A stretch of DNA of 64,000 nt from positions 2,775,696-2,839,695 of the forward strand of contig OY725492.1 in NCBI GenBank assembly GCA_963281255.1, in the 5' to 3' direction. The DNA comes from Aphrocallistes beatrix. Taxonomy: Eukaryota; Porifera; Hexactinellida; Sceptrulophora; Aphrocallistidae. This document shows positions 42,931 through 54,565 of this stretch, piece after piece. The translations under genes and the position numbers were made by a program. Below the pieces are notes generated by a model. It was not told where the DNA came from. It saw only the letters and a program-made list of their open reading frames with translations, and did not search any database. Each line of letters starts with the position of its first letter. The first letter of the stretch is position 1.

Positions 42931-43298
42931 AAGCTAAGACGAGAACATTCTGATATGTAATTAATGGATGCAAAAAGTATTTCGATGTCTCAAAATTAAA
43001 ACGCAGTAGCACACTTTATAAGTTAACTTAACGACAGCACAATTATCTGATTTATTGCAATAGATGATTGTTATAAAATCAGGTACTACCGATTGCTGCT
43101 AAATAACCAACAATATAATTCCTTTGTAGTAAATATCTTATATATTTTATGCATTTGGTGAAATAACCATTTTTATGTTGGTATATGTAATACATATACC
43201 AACATAAAAGTGGTTATTTCACCATATAAAATACATATTATGTATTTTATTTATTTATTATCAAACATGTTCACGTTTTTCCAATTATCTTGTGTAGT
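42931..43298. other. unassigned, with a perfect short hairpin
   Basis: No gene. At 43157-43224, TGGTGAAATAACCA plus TTTTATGTTGGTATATGTA is followed directly by its complement, a hairpin with arms of about 33 bp. Confidence 0.55.
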
Positions 43299-43497
43299 CA
43301 TATATTAAAAACGTTCATCCGCATGCAGAAACAAATAATTACTAAATTAAATCCTTTCAATATGTGTGGTATTCTTCAGGTGTTCATGACTTAGATCTCT
43401 TTTCGCAACAAGGAAATGGCTCTAAATTTAGAAAATATATCATTAACTATCTACAAGGCTATTCTTTCTGTAACAAAATGTACAAGTATATGATCAT

Positions 43498-43688
43498 CAG
43501 GGTCGGCGCAACAAGGTGTCCAGGGTGTCCGACACCCACTGCCTCAAAGGCAGGATATGACGCGGTGCTTGGACACCTACTATGTTAGTTTATTGTATTT
43601 AAGGTTAACTGATAATGTATAGTCTTTGAGTGTCCAGACATCCACTAAGTTAGTCAGTGACCACACCACATAACACGTTGCGCCGGGC
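43498..43688. mobile_element. hAT-type MITE with exact 8-bp duplication
   Basis: ATGATCAT at 43490-43497 and 43689-43696. Ends CAGGGTCGGCGCAAC and GTTGCGCCGGGC are inverted; inside are GTGTCCAGGGTGTCC blocks. 191 bp, non-coding. Confidence 0.82.
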
Positions 43689-44099
43689 ATGATCATCACT
43701 TGGAACAGGTATTGTAAAATACATAGGTTTTTATTCTCCTCAAATGCCCGTTTTATTAAGTGGTAATTATTGAGGTTCGACTGTAAGAGAGATGATTTAG
43801 TAGTAAAATTCAAAATAAGAACTAAAATTCGTAATACCTACAACCAATAAATAATAGTTTTTCTAGTGCCGGAAAATGATATATTAAAAATACTTTAGGG
43901 CACGCACTGATTTGGCGCATGGCTGATTGTTTCTAAGCAAAAGTGGTTTATTGTAGTATTTCAGAAAAATTGGTTGTAACTAAAACCTAGACGGGACGGG
44001 AAGGGGATAAGCCTGGATATCTATGTTTCTACTAAAATCGTAGCATCATAGCTTCACTTTTAATAAAGGAGATACACTTCTAAGAGCAAGATCCAGATT

Positions 44100-47000
44100 T
44101 CATGCCTTACTGTCGTAGTAATGTTCTGCACCAAGTAAGAATATCCCTACTTGGCGGAACAAAGTTGGAGTTTTTGAAATATTCCTACTTAGTGCTGCAC
44201 AAAGTAGGGGTTACATGTACATATTTACAATTTATTTCGGGGTTTACTAGCATTATCGGGGTTGCATATGGAGAGTATGGGAACATGTTTTGTTAATCAA
44301 GAAATGTATGAATACTATTAAAATGACCCTATTTTTGACAGAGTTTGCAATCAAATCAGAGATACTTTATATCTGATCTCAAATTCGTTAGTTATACACT
44401 GAAATTTCTCAGTTTGAATCTTTTAACTCGAATAATTATTGTTATGAGTGACATTATCAACTTTACTCCTAGCTTGGTGTTATGTTCCGTCATATGATTT
44501 ATTTCGTGGTGTTCCTCTCCCTGAACTTAATCATTCTGCTCCCGCTTGAGGAAATTTTTAGAACAGATTGAGTTTACTACGTTCGAAAACGAAATAAGAT
44601 CGCCAAAGAAGGTAGATAAAAGTAGGGAATGAAAGGTTTACAAACGGACTGAATAAACGGAGTTCAGTTCATTTCAAATTGACGCACGTTCAGTTCGTTC
44701 ACGTTCACTTCAACTCCACTAGCGTTCAGTTCAGTTCAGTTCGTTCACCTCTAGACTGTGTCGTCCCGCCCGCTCGAAGATGTCGGAGTCCACGAGGGAT
44801 GTCTGGAATTAGCACCCTTAGTGATCTATTTCTATATTATGAATACATATTTATAATTATTCAGTACAGTTCGTTCAGTTCACTTTCAACTGCCGTTCGG
44901 CAACCGCTGGCGTTCGTTCAGTTCGTTCAGTGTAAATCTACAAAGAGTTTTGCGTTCAGTTTGTTCAGTTCAAGTTTAATAAGTTCTTCGTAAACCTTTC
45001 ATTCCCTGGATAAAAGGCAGTGATATTATTTCAGTTCACTACATTTTCCGTATCCCAGAAATAAAGAAAGTCGGTACATTAAGTATCTTACTAACAAGAC
45101 TACGTATAGGGACGGCAGATTACAAGTGATGAACCTGGTGCTGACTGAAAGATGGATTTGTTATTTGCCCTAAAAATGCCTGGGATTATCCAATTCCGGG
45201 GAAAAAGTTTCAATTTTTCTCAAAATCTGGGAGGGAGAATTCGAATGCACTGAACTCATGAGGGTTGAATGTGGATCAGTAGACATATTTATAATACATA
45301 CTTATAATTTGTTTGCTCGTCCCAATGTAGCATCAAACTAATCTCTAAGTGTGTAAGGGATCAATTTTTTTCAAATTGATAGGTTGCGCCTAATGTAAAC
45401 ATAGGATATCCCAGGCTTATCCCCTCCCAGTCCCTTCTAGGTTTTAGTTGCAACCAATTTTCAGATATCCTGCAATAAACATCACATAATCTAAGAGGCA
45501 ATCAACGCTAAGGTTTTTTAATGGATCTGGAAAAGACTCAAATTGACAACAGCATAGAAAAATAGAATGAGTCAATGATGGTGAGGAGAAAAGATAATAC
45601 AAATCTCCTCAAAATGATTAGAAAAATGATCGGGCTAAAAAATCTCCCAACCGATCATTCAAAAAAGGATCCGACTTCTTTTAATCGTCAAATAGAATCG
45701 CGATCATGATCAAGCGGTCAATGATCGCGTGATCCTAATGCCCTACAGATTATTGGTAGAGCCAGGGCTTCACCAACGCTACTTGAGCATACCTCATCTA
45801 TAACCAGTGCCATCGGAAGCTCCTCAAGTTCTTGCTGCCATGGCCTGGCCGCCCTGCCTACCCATTAACCTCCCCCAGCCGCACCTCTGCATACCTACTA
45901 GCCATCCCAGACCTAGCCGCAAAACCTTCCCAGGCCTACTAACTAACCTCCCAGGCCTACCCATCATATGCTTCGTCAAAAGTGGGGCGGCCATGGCCGC
46001 CCCATGTCTGAATGCCTTGTCTATAACTACTCTGGGGACGTTTAATTTGTACCAGGACCTTGCTCACTGTATATGTGCCCTTTTTTTATTCCAAAATTAT
46101 TTTATCACTACTTAATTTTAACTCCGCATGCGGATGAACATATATCCGCATACGGATAAACCTTATCCGCATGTGGATGAACGTTTTTAATAGCTCTGTG
46201 TAGTACACTCTAGAGGAGGGTTTGATTTAACTATTAAGATAGCCTCTATTTAAACAATTGACACAAAATCGAATAGAATGTCTCAAAATTCTACGCTCGC
46301 TATTTGCATTATAAATTTAATAGAATGTCTCAAAATTCTACGCCCGCTATTTGATAAGTAAATTTAGTTTGATGCTAACACTAGTGTCTCAGAACGCCTT
46401 TTAATTGCTGAGAAAAAGTTGAAACTTTTTCTTCGGTGAGTATTCCGAAGGAATTGGATAATCCCAGGCAGTACTAGGGCAAATAACAAATCCAGGATAG
46501 ATAAAACTCGTGACAGGATTATGTGCAGTGTAACATCGATTAAAAAATGTTGATGGACGCCATCAATTATTTCGAAATCGAGTTCGTTAATAAATCGAAC
46601 GCGTTGCTAAATCGATGTTATATACACTAAGGGTGGAATTTGGCTCTCAAATACACAGGAAATGCCCGATTCCAAATTTTCCACAATTCGATACTCAGGT
46701 ACTGGTGTTACTTGTTTCGTTGAAAATGTGAACCTAACCTAGAAAGCATGACAATTTAACAGTAGTCTTTAATATATTACATTGACTTTAATTTCTCAAT
46801 GGAATTTAATTGTAGTATTTCATACCTATCCCAGGGTCAGTAATATCTTAATTCTTTCTCCTCCTCTATAAACGATGATATAACAACAGTGACATAGTCA
46901 ACAAGACTAAAATTTGCTGGTCAACTACACATCGTATTTCCTCGAGTATTAGCCGGGGGTAATTATTAATTTTAATAAAATCAGATTTTCCTTTTTTTAA

Positions 47001-48385
47001 TTTCCAAAAATGCTGTACAACCATTGATCAATTCTCTACTTTCAGGCAACTTTGCCTGTAAATTCCAACATACATGATTCAACACAATGTTTTGTTCAAT
47101 AAACCTGCATGGAACATTCTAATTAGCATGCACGTACATTATTTTGTTGTACGTAACTAATGCATGGAAGTTGAATTGTGTGTAGTGGGCTGTGCACATT
47201 TTATGCTGGGCTTGCAAACCATATTTGCAAAAGGATTATCCCGTTTTCACATGGTGCCACAGTTTTCAGATTTAGCCATTGTTTCATTAGTGACGAAATA
47301 CTATACTTCTGGGATACGGAAAATGTAATGAACTGAAATAATACTCTCTTTCACCTTCCTTTTTAGGCGATGTCATTTTCGTTTGCGAACATGGCAACCC
47401 CAATCTGTTGTAAACCAGTGACGTTGCCAGGATTTTTTCTTCAAGCGGAGCCAAAACGATTAATCAGGGAAGGGAATCCACGAACCCAATCCTATGACGG
47501 GGTACAACACCAGCTGGGAGTATGGGGTCGCTTAAAATTGGGCCTGAGGGTGCGTTGTAAACCCTGAAAGCTGACAACATTTGTTTCATAACGTGTAAAA
47601 TCTTCTAATTTAGATTACGTATATAAATGCAATGTTTACCACAAAACGTAGTTGATTAAACCCTGATAGGGAACGAAACACTGGGAACTATGAATTAATA
47701 GATTCTGAAGCATTAAACCTAGGATGGGAAGAATGGATCGCATATATCTGACCTTCGACAAACATTCTCATAGATCAATTATGAGTGCAAGATATTTATG
47801 AAATTAATATAAGGAGTAAAAATAAAAATTTCCAGCGGTGGCATTGTCCTCCTTTGCCGATACCCCCTCCCCAATGCGACGTTTCTGTTCTAAACTTCAC
47901 ACCCATGTTCAATTAACATACTTCCGAGAGACACACTAGTGCTGGCTAGGATCTGGCAGGGGGTATTCCCCACTGAATTATAAAAAACGCACATGATATC
48001 TCGCTTAACTAGTGATGAGTTCCATTTGGAATTGATCGAACAAAATGAATTACAGATATTGGTATATGTATAATTTACTCCAAGTAATGTAACAATATTA
48101 TAATGTAGATTGTATTACTGCCCTTTGCCAAGTTGGAATTCCTACTTGGCGCCGCACCAAAGTAATGATATTCTTACTTGGTACATCAAAAATTGAAATC
48201 ATAACAATAATTATTCGAGTTAAGAGATAAAAACTGAGAAATTTCAATGTGTAACTAACGAATTTGAGATCATATAAAAAGAATCTCTATATATAATTGC
48301 AAATTCTGTCAAAAATAGGCCCGTTTTAATAATATTTATATGATATATTCCTTGATTAACAAAAAGCGTTTGTCCCGTACAAATG
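44100..48385. repeat. field of overlapping inverted repeats
   Basis: Inverted pairs: 44285-44460 with 48185-48380, 45020-45062 with 47306-47346, 45150-45235 with 46410-46505, 45325-45345 with 46366-46385; also 43945-44034 with 45391-45487. Example: TTTCCGTATCCCAGAA near 45046 and TTCTGGGATACGGAAA near 47306. They look like the eroded arms of one or more large foldback elements. No gene was recognised; the GC-rich patch at 45800-46000 has no coding motif. Confidence 0.55.
44623..45008. mobile_element. hAT-type MITE with exact 8-bp duplication and TTCAGTTCG arrays
   Basis: GATAAAAG at 44615-44622 and 45009-45016. Ends TAGGGAATGAAAGGTTTAC and GTAAACCTTTCATTCCCTG. Most of the body is made of GTTCAGTTCGTTCA variants, which produce a spurious open frame. 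Confidence 0.85.
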
Positions 48386-49022
48386 AATGATAACAATGAT
48401 TAACAATTACTAATTAGCTTGAAATTGAACGCCAATGATGTTATTTATGAAGAGTTAAATAGTTAAAAGGGGATGATAAACGAATAAAATATCATTACAC
48501 ATCTAAATTATATACAATAAACAATATTGATGCTTGGAACCTGCTAATTGAACAAAAAAAAAATGTTCGGGAAGCTACAAAATTATTTTTGAAGAAAAAT
48601 AGCATCTCTGAGAATGAATTTTATTCAGTCAGATCAAAATTTACAAACATAAAGAAAAAAGATAGTGCTATGTATGTGAAAAAGGTCTAGTTTAATGGGA
48701 TAATATCCCATTTTTGAGGGATACCATTTTCATTATGATTAATAATTTATTAAAAAAATGCGTCAGCACTGACAAAAATAGAGGCCATACAAAAAAAATA
48801 GTTGGCCCTTTCGATTTCTCATACCCAATAACCTATATACTAATAATACATATTATGGCTCTATCTTGAATACAAATGCCTATTTCCTCTAAATCGCCAC
48901 TTTTCCACTGTGCGTTTACTTAAGCATTGCAAATAAACAAACTAGTCGTGTGAAGTAATAACAATGACTTTCATAAATGTATCGTATATATATAGTATCA
49001 GCAATATTTAGTGTTAAACTCA
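48386..49022. other. unassigned AT-rich stretch
   Basis: No recognisable coding region or repeat with definable ends. Confidence 0.35.
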
Positions 49023-49145
49023 AGAATATCCATGGTGAGGGCATTTTTTCACGGGGTGGCAATTTTTCACGCTAACTCCATGAAATTTTGCCCCCCCATA
49101 TTACATGAATATCCATGGTGGGGGCATTTTTACATGCAACAGTAC
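49023..49145. mobile_element. right half of the C-rich foldback MITE
   Basis: AATATCCATGGTGAGGGCAT through TTTTGCCCCCCCATATTACA to GCATTTTTACATGCAACAG matches the right arm of the element at 5762-6064. Confidence 0.7.
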
Positions 49146-50710
49146 AATAACAATTCACAGTCCTTTATTAAAGATTATTTATTTTAGCTGCGCAGTATTA
49201 TAATTTATTAAGTACCCGAATAATATCAATATTTGTATTCGGTTAGAGTACCGAATATTATCAGTATTCGTATTCGGTTCAGGAACTATTCATGAATACT
49301 GATATTCGGTCCAATCGGTTTCAACCTTGGTTCTAATTCATTGATACATAGTCTACTAGCATTTTTTCCGAATAAGCTCTCGCGTTCGCTCAACATAACT
49401 AACAAATAATCCAAGATCCCCATGGCGACCCCTCTCTCGATTACGATCCCAACTCTGGGAGAAAAACAGACAATTGAGGAGTACGAACATCTCTTCACTG
49501 CCGCAGTTAGTGCATACGCGGTTACGGAGGAAGGAAAAAAAGCCGTCATCAAGATGCTACCCGCGTATATTTCGCGCAAAGACGCTGAACGAGCCTTAGC
49601 AGTGGAAGCAGCCAAAAAGCCGACACTAGAAGAAGCTTTACGCCCTTGATGTATATAGGAAAACTCGAACATTATGAGCGAGGTAGTTTTGTGCCATTTT
49701 AATATCTAACGCCTCCCAATTATAACCACATGACAATAACGATGCAAATTTGATGAAATTTCTATAGGATTTCCCTATAGCTCAAAGTGAGCAGAGTATA
49801 ACTAGTTCTAGTTTCACAGTGCCTTGCAGGATCTTGATCAAATTTGAAACAGAACATTAGAATAGAATATACTAGAAGTGTTAATTCATAATATTAAATT
49901 TTACAAATTAATAATAGTGCCTCCGATCTTCTGGAATTTCAATGTGCAGAGGAAACCTGGAATCCATACAGTTTAATGCGATGATTTCGAGTCTTGGTCA
50001 AACCTGTTTATGATTATTGTCCAACAAATTTATGAATTCACCACAGAGCTAAGATTAACATCCAGTGAATCCAAAACTTAGTTTTACGCGGATGATGATG
50101 AATATGTACTAATATAATATAACTAATTAATTGATATCACTTGTGATTAACCAATGCGAAAATAAATGTAATATGGTTTCGAATGAAAATATTTTCAAAA
50201 TATAGTAATATTTAAATGATAAAACTATCTAAAATCACTATTTGCTACTTATACAATTCATTGTTAACAAATCGATTTGGTTCATTTGATGTCTACAGAT
50301 TACTCGAATGGTCAGTTATTATTCTTAGGGTTTCCATCACAGCTGAATAGATTTTAAAATTCTTGTTTTTTTTAATTTTAGAAAATGGTGATAACAAATT
50401 TATCATTTGTCAGAATCTATCTTCGAAGATGCTAAATGCTTTATCGAAATTTGAATTGTGTAAATTCACTGTACTGGAAAATCTTAACATGACTAGAAAT
50501 TGGCGTCATCCGTTTGGTTTTTGGGGAAAGCGCGCAAAAATGGTATATGGTCGAAATCGTCTAGAACTATGAGCAAAGCTTATGAATATATGGCGCAACA
50601 ACAGATACAACATTCAATCACAGGTTCAAACAAATTTTATCACTACATCCTTACCTATAAGTATTAAATTTTCTGATCTACCGTGTGAAGTTTTTTCAGA
50701 TTTTGTAAGT

Positions 50711-51442
50711 ACAGGGTGGCATTTAAGTTCTGTCCCAAGCTTTATTAGGTATAAAATTTCTTAAACTCAGACAATATTAGTTATTATGGTCTTTAGAGAT
50801 TGTAATTCGAATATTCTCAATGATTCTCAATGAGTTTTGTGAAAAAATATGTGTCCTGGAACGCAGCGAAAATCGAGAATCAGGGCCACTGCTTCTGTAA
50901 AAAATGTAGCGATAATCGATTTTTCATGACGATTTAGCACCAGATATCTTACATTCACCATTGAAATATTTCACAAATCCATTGAATTCATTATCAGAAA
51001 CGAGATAAAGTTATTACTTCACGACTTTAAATTAGGTACATTATGCAAAATCACCCAAAATGGCACTTTTTTTCACTTCACCAAAAAATCTGATCCAAAA
51101 GGTTCTCAATACATACTGATCTAAACATTCTATATTTCTACAAATTTAGAATATTCGAGGAAAATGTGAGAGCTAATTTGTTCTGAAATTTGAAGACTCT
51201 AGAAAGATAATTTGAAAAGCAGTGGTCCCTGATTCTCGATTTTCGCTGCGTTCCAAGACACATATTTTTTTCACAAAACTCACCATACAAAACACAGTTC
51301 CAGTTCTTAGACTCGAAAAACCTTATAAAATCATTGAGAATATTCGAATTACAATCTCTAAAGACCATAATAACTAAGATTGTTTGAGTTTAAGAAATTT
51401 TATACCTAATAAAGCTTGGGACAGAACTTAAAAGCCACCCTG
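50711..51442. mobile_element. foldback MITE, TA-flanked
   Basis: CAGGGTGGCATTTAAGTTCT to AGAACTTAAAAGCCACCCTG with TA on each side. Long inner arms match too (TTATGGTCTTTAGAGATTGT and GATTCTCGATTTTCGCTGCG in both orientations). About 730 bp, non-coding. Confidence 0.8.
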
Positions 51443-51829
51443 TATATCGTGTCCATTAGCAGAAAATAAGTTCGTGATGATGCTATCTTATCAAATAGGA
51501 ATGATTCAACCCATGAGATTGAACAAGGCGAGATTCATTTAATAATACATGAATGGTTAAGAATCTCAAAGTTTTTTGAAATTAAGAACAAATTAGAACC
51601 AGAATGCAATTTCAAAAGATCATTTCGCGAATCAAGTATCACAAAGTCGTCATTTAGCAGGCGAGAGAAGGGAAACTATATCAGAATAACTCAGAATTAA
51701 AGTGTTTCAAATTTCCATTATCCTCTGTTCACTGAACCTGACATTTTTACTGCTGCGAAACATGGTAACTTTAATTCTTTGCATTCAACTGATGTACTCA
51801 GAAAAGTAAAATCCTAACACATGTCAAAA

Positions 51830-52618
51830 TCCAGGTTTAGCAATGACATGTGGCAAGACATAGTCAGTACCCAACTATCTTTTAAAAGTACTTTCATAGG
51901 TGAAAAAATGAATGGAAAAATGGAGCAATGCATTATGATGATAGCCTTGATGACGAACCTATCTCCGTTGAAGGGATTACATTTTATTATCACGGGAATT
52001 TCAAGCCAGTAACACAAAGCTGGCAGAAAGAAAAATGCAAATTTCTGCAAATGACGTATACAAAGGGTGTTTTGTATGAGAACGAAGCTATTGAAAAATC
52101 CCAGGAAATTCGAAAGCTAATACCTTCTAGAGAGAACAGAATCTCACCAGATGGCAATAGCCTATTTAGATCACTGTCTTACGTAATTGCAGGGACAAAT
52201 AGCTATCACCAACAAATAAGAGGGCTCTTAATACAAAAAATGAAAGGAGAATATAGAGAAACATGCTCGAAGTATTGTAACGCTCGAAATGATTTGCTAC
52301 CCGAAGCGCGTTGCAACACAATAGAATAATATCTCAAAATAAGCTTGATGGACCGATTAGGATCTTGGGGTACTGACTTAGAAATATTTTTAGCAGCACA
52401 GATCCTAGGTACTGACATTTTTGTCTACAAAGATGAAAGCAAATGTTAGATGAAAACAGGGTATTGTTTCAATGAGAAACATTCTTCTCATAACCTGACA
52501 GAGACTAGGATTTACCTGAGATTGTTTAGAGATCATTTTCAACCAGTAATACAGGTGAAAGAAGTTGGAAGCATACAAATTGGATCACAAACCAAATTAA
52601 TTGATCATTTTGGATGAA
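51830..52618 (+). pseudogene. OTU-family protease remnant (copy 3)
   Basis: Frames give KLIPSRENRISPDGNSLFRS, aligned with the OTU active-site loop of the other two copies, then SYVIAGTNSYHQQIRGLLIQ, GSWGTDLEIFLAAQILGTDIF and RLFRDHFQPVIQV at the C-terminal His block. It follows the same architecture as copies 1 and 2 but is degenerate. The preceding 51500-51830 is coding-like and may belong to the same protein. The flanking element is at 49660-53060. Confidence 0.6.
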
Positions 52619-53346
52619 AATGTTAGTTAACGATATTTACTTATACAAGGATTAGCCTTGACATACATTAGGATAGCGTATTGTGAAATTAGAAGCAATA
52701 GAATAATCTAAATGTGTTATATTGTCAGTCAGTAATCAATTCAATAGTTGCACATTGCTCACTAGCTATAGAGAGTTAAATAGAAATGTCCATTTTTTGC
52801 ATCATCATTGTCACGTGGTTTTAATCGGGAGGTGTTAGATATTAAGAAAACTTAAAGCTACCTCACTCATAATGTTTTGTTTCAAATTTGATCAAGATCC
52901 TACAAGGCACTGTGAAACTAGAACTAGTTATACTCTGCTCACTTTGAGCTATAGGGAAATCCTATAGAAATTTCATCAAATTTGCATCGTCATTGTCATG
53001 TGGTTATAATTGGGAGGCGTTAGATATTAAAATGGCACAAAACCACCTCGCTCATAATGTTCTGTTTCAAATTTGATCAAGATCTTATGAGGAACTGCCA
53101 AGTTATAATCAATTATACCCTGCTCACTTTTCGCTGCTGAACGTGCTGCTAACTTCACATCCATCTCCATATCGAGAGAGGGAAGGCAACCATTACAGTC
53201 CTCAGCGGAGGCACTTGCACAGTTCCCTCGCCCGACGTATGTGAAACAATTACAAGGCTTCTTGGGGAGCGTCAACTTTTACCCGCGTATATCCCTAAAA
53301 TAGCACAGATAGCCCAGCCGTTGCATGCATTAACCAGGAAAGGGGT

Positions 53347-53502
53347 CATGGGCGTAGCCATGGGGGGGCCTGGCCACCCCAAACTTTCACTCGGCCCCCC
53401 CAAAATAAATAAATCACTTTGAAATTTGAAATTTGATCTAAATAATGGTCCCCCCTAAAATATATTAAGCCCCCCAAATAATATTTGGTCGCTACGCCCA
53501 TG
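53347..53502. mobile_element. MITE with exact 8-bp duplication (AAAGGGGT)
   Basis: AAAGGGGT at 53339-53346 and 53503-53510. Ends CATGGGCGTAGC and GCTACGCCCATG with GGGGGCC-rich arms. Related to the MITE at 4908-5047. It sits in the Gypsy fossil; hAT-type by duplication length. Confidence 0.88.
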
Positions 53503-54214
53503 AAAGGGGTACGATGGGTTTGGAGTGAGGCTTGTGAACTGGCTTTTAACGAGCTACGAGATAAGTTGATTTCAGAACCAATTAAGCTAGCGTTTCCTAG
53601 ATGGGGCGAAGAAATACATCGAAACAGATGCGAGCAGGAAAGGGGTGGCAGCAGTTCTCTCTCAGAAAGACCAAACAACAAGGATATTGCAACCTATTAG
53701 TTACTTTTCTACTGCACTTAGCATCGCAAGAGAATTTGGTCGCAGCCTCACGTAAGTTTGAACTGTACTTATCCTCGCCATACCTATTCCCGTTGGTTGA
53801 TGGAGCTCGAGGAGATCCCTTACTCGATCTCCTTCCGACCTGGAAGCTCCAATATTCTTCCGGACTATCTGAGTCGGGCATCAGGCCTGACAATGGATCC
53901 AGCAGTCATTGAGGAAAGGCGTTTTGAAGACAGGATTTTCGAGCCTTTGAAAAGAGACGCTAGTTCCATGCAGAGCTGGACAGCTAGGTAGCTCAGGAGC
54001 AGGAGAAAGACCGGCGGCAGGTCATTCGAGACGCAAAGCAACAACTCTCTGTTAAAGGAAGGGTTGAGCGAGGTCAACTAAAGTACGTCGGGAACCACCT
54101 AGGACTGAAGGAAGGTACCCTATATTTCGACACCCGGATTGTAATACCGACCGCACTGAGAAAAGAAGCGTTTGAGCAAACGCACGAAGGATCTCACTTC
54201 GGCCAAGCAATAAC

Positions 54215-54565
54215 CTAAGTTGACTAATTCATTAAAAAATAGCAAAGAATTATGAATTATTCGAATAATTCATAATTCAAGCATGAATTAGTCAATCATA
54301 AGCTAAGTTGACATGAATTAATGAATAATTCATAATTTCTGAAATATGAATTATTCGAATAATTCATAATTCAGGAATTATGAATTATTCCAATAATTCA
54401 GAATCCTGAATTATGAATTATTTGAAAAATTTATTCATATACATAATTCAATGATATTTTCCTGTAAAAAACTTTCAATTTTGAATAATTCTTTTCGGGC
54501 TTGATGAATTATGAATTATTCGAATTATTCGAATTATTCATTAATTCATGAATTAGTCAACTTAG
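54215..54565. mobile_element. hAT-type MITE made of self-complementary repeats
   Basis: GCAATAAC at 54207-54214 and 54566-54573. Ends CTAAGTTGACTAATTCATTA and TGAATTAGTCAACTTAG. The body is filled with variants of GAATTATTCGAATAATTC, itself a palindrome. It interrupts the integrase zinc region of the Gypsy fossil. Confidence 0.88.

Larger units (their letters stand above)
43299..46196. mobile_element. possible 2.9-kb hAT-like element bounded by an 8-bp repeat
   Basis: TGTGTAGT occurs at 43291-43298 and 46197-46204. Just inside, TATTAAAAACGTTCATCC and its complement GGATGAACGTTTTTAATA form about 20-bp inverted ends. No transposase is recognisable inside. The call competes with the wider set of inverted repeats described in the findings, some of whose partners lie outside these borders. 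Confidence 0.4.
49660..53060 (+). mobile_element. OTU-coding element inside the Gypsy fossil, with ~190-bp inverted arms
   Basis: The left arm (49663-49860, AACATTATGAGCGAGGTAGT onward) reappears in reverse at about 52855-53056, where a second, partial copy precedes it so that the unit is tandem. Between lie a 50711-51445 foldback and OTU-coding sequence. No exact target duplication found, so borders are approximate. Confidence 0.5.

Noticed and set aside
44679-44993. Gene with 104 residues at 44.7 kb
   Set aside because: It lies inside a hAT-type MITE with exact 8-bp duplication and is made of TTCAGTTCG repeats.
45807-46115. Pro-rich 102-residue frame in a GC-rich patch
   Set aside because: CCTACC-type repetitive composition, no known motif, no clear start context; treated as non-coding.
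49286-49672. 128-residue minus-strand frame
   Set aside because: Antisense to a gag-like piece and LTR of the Gypsy fossil; no motif.
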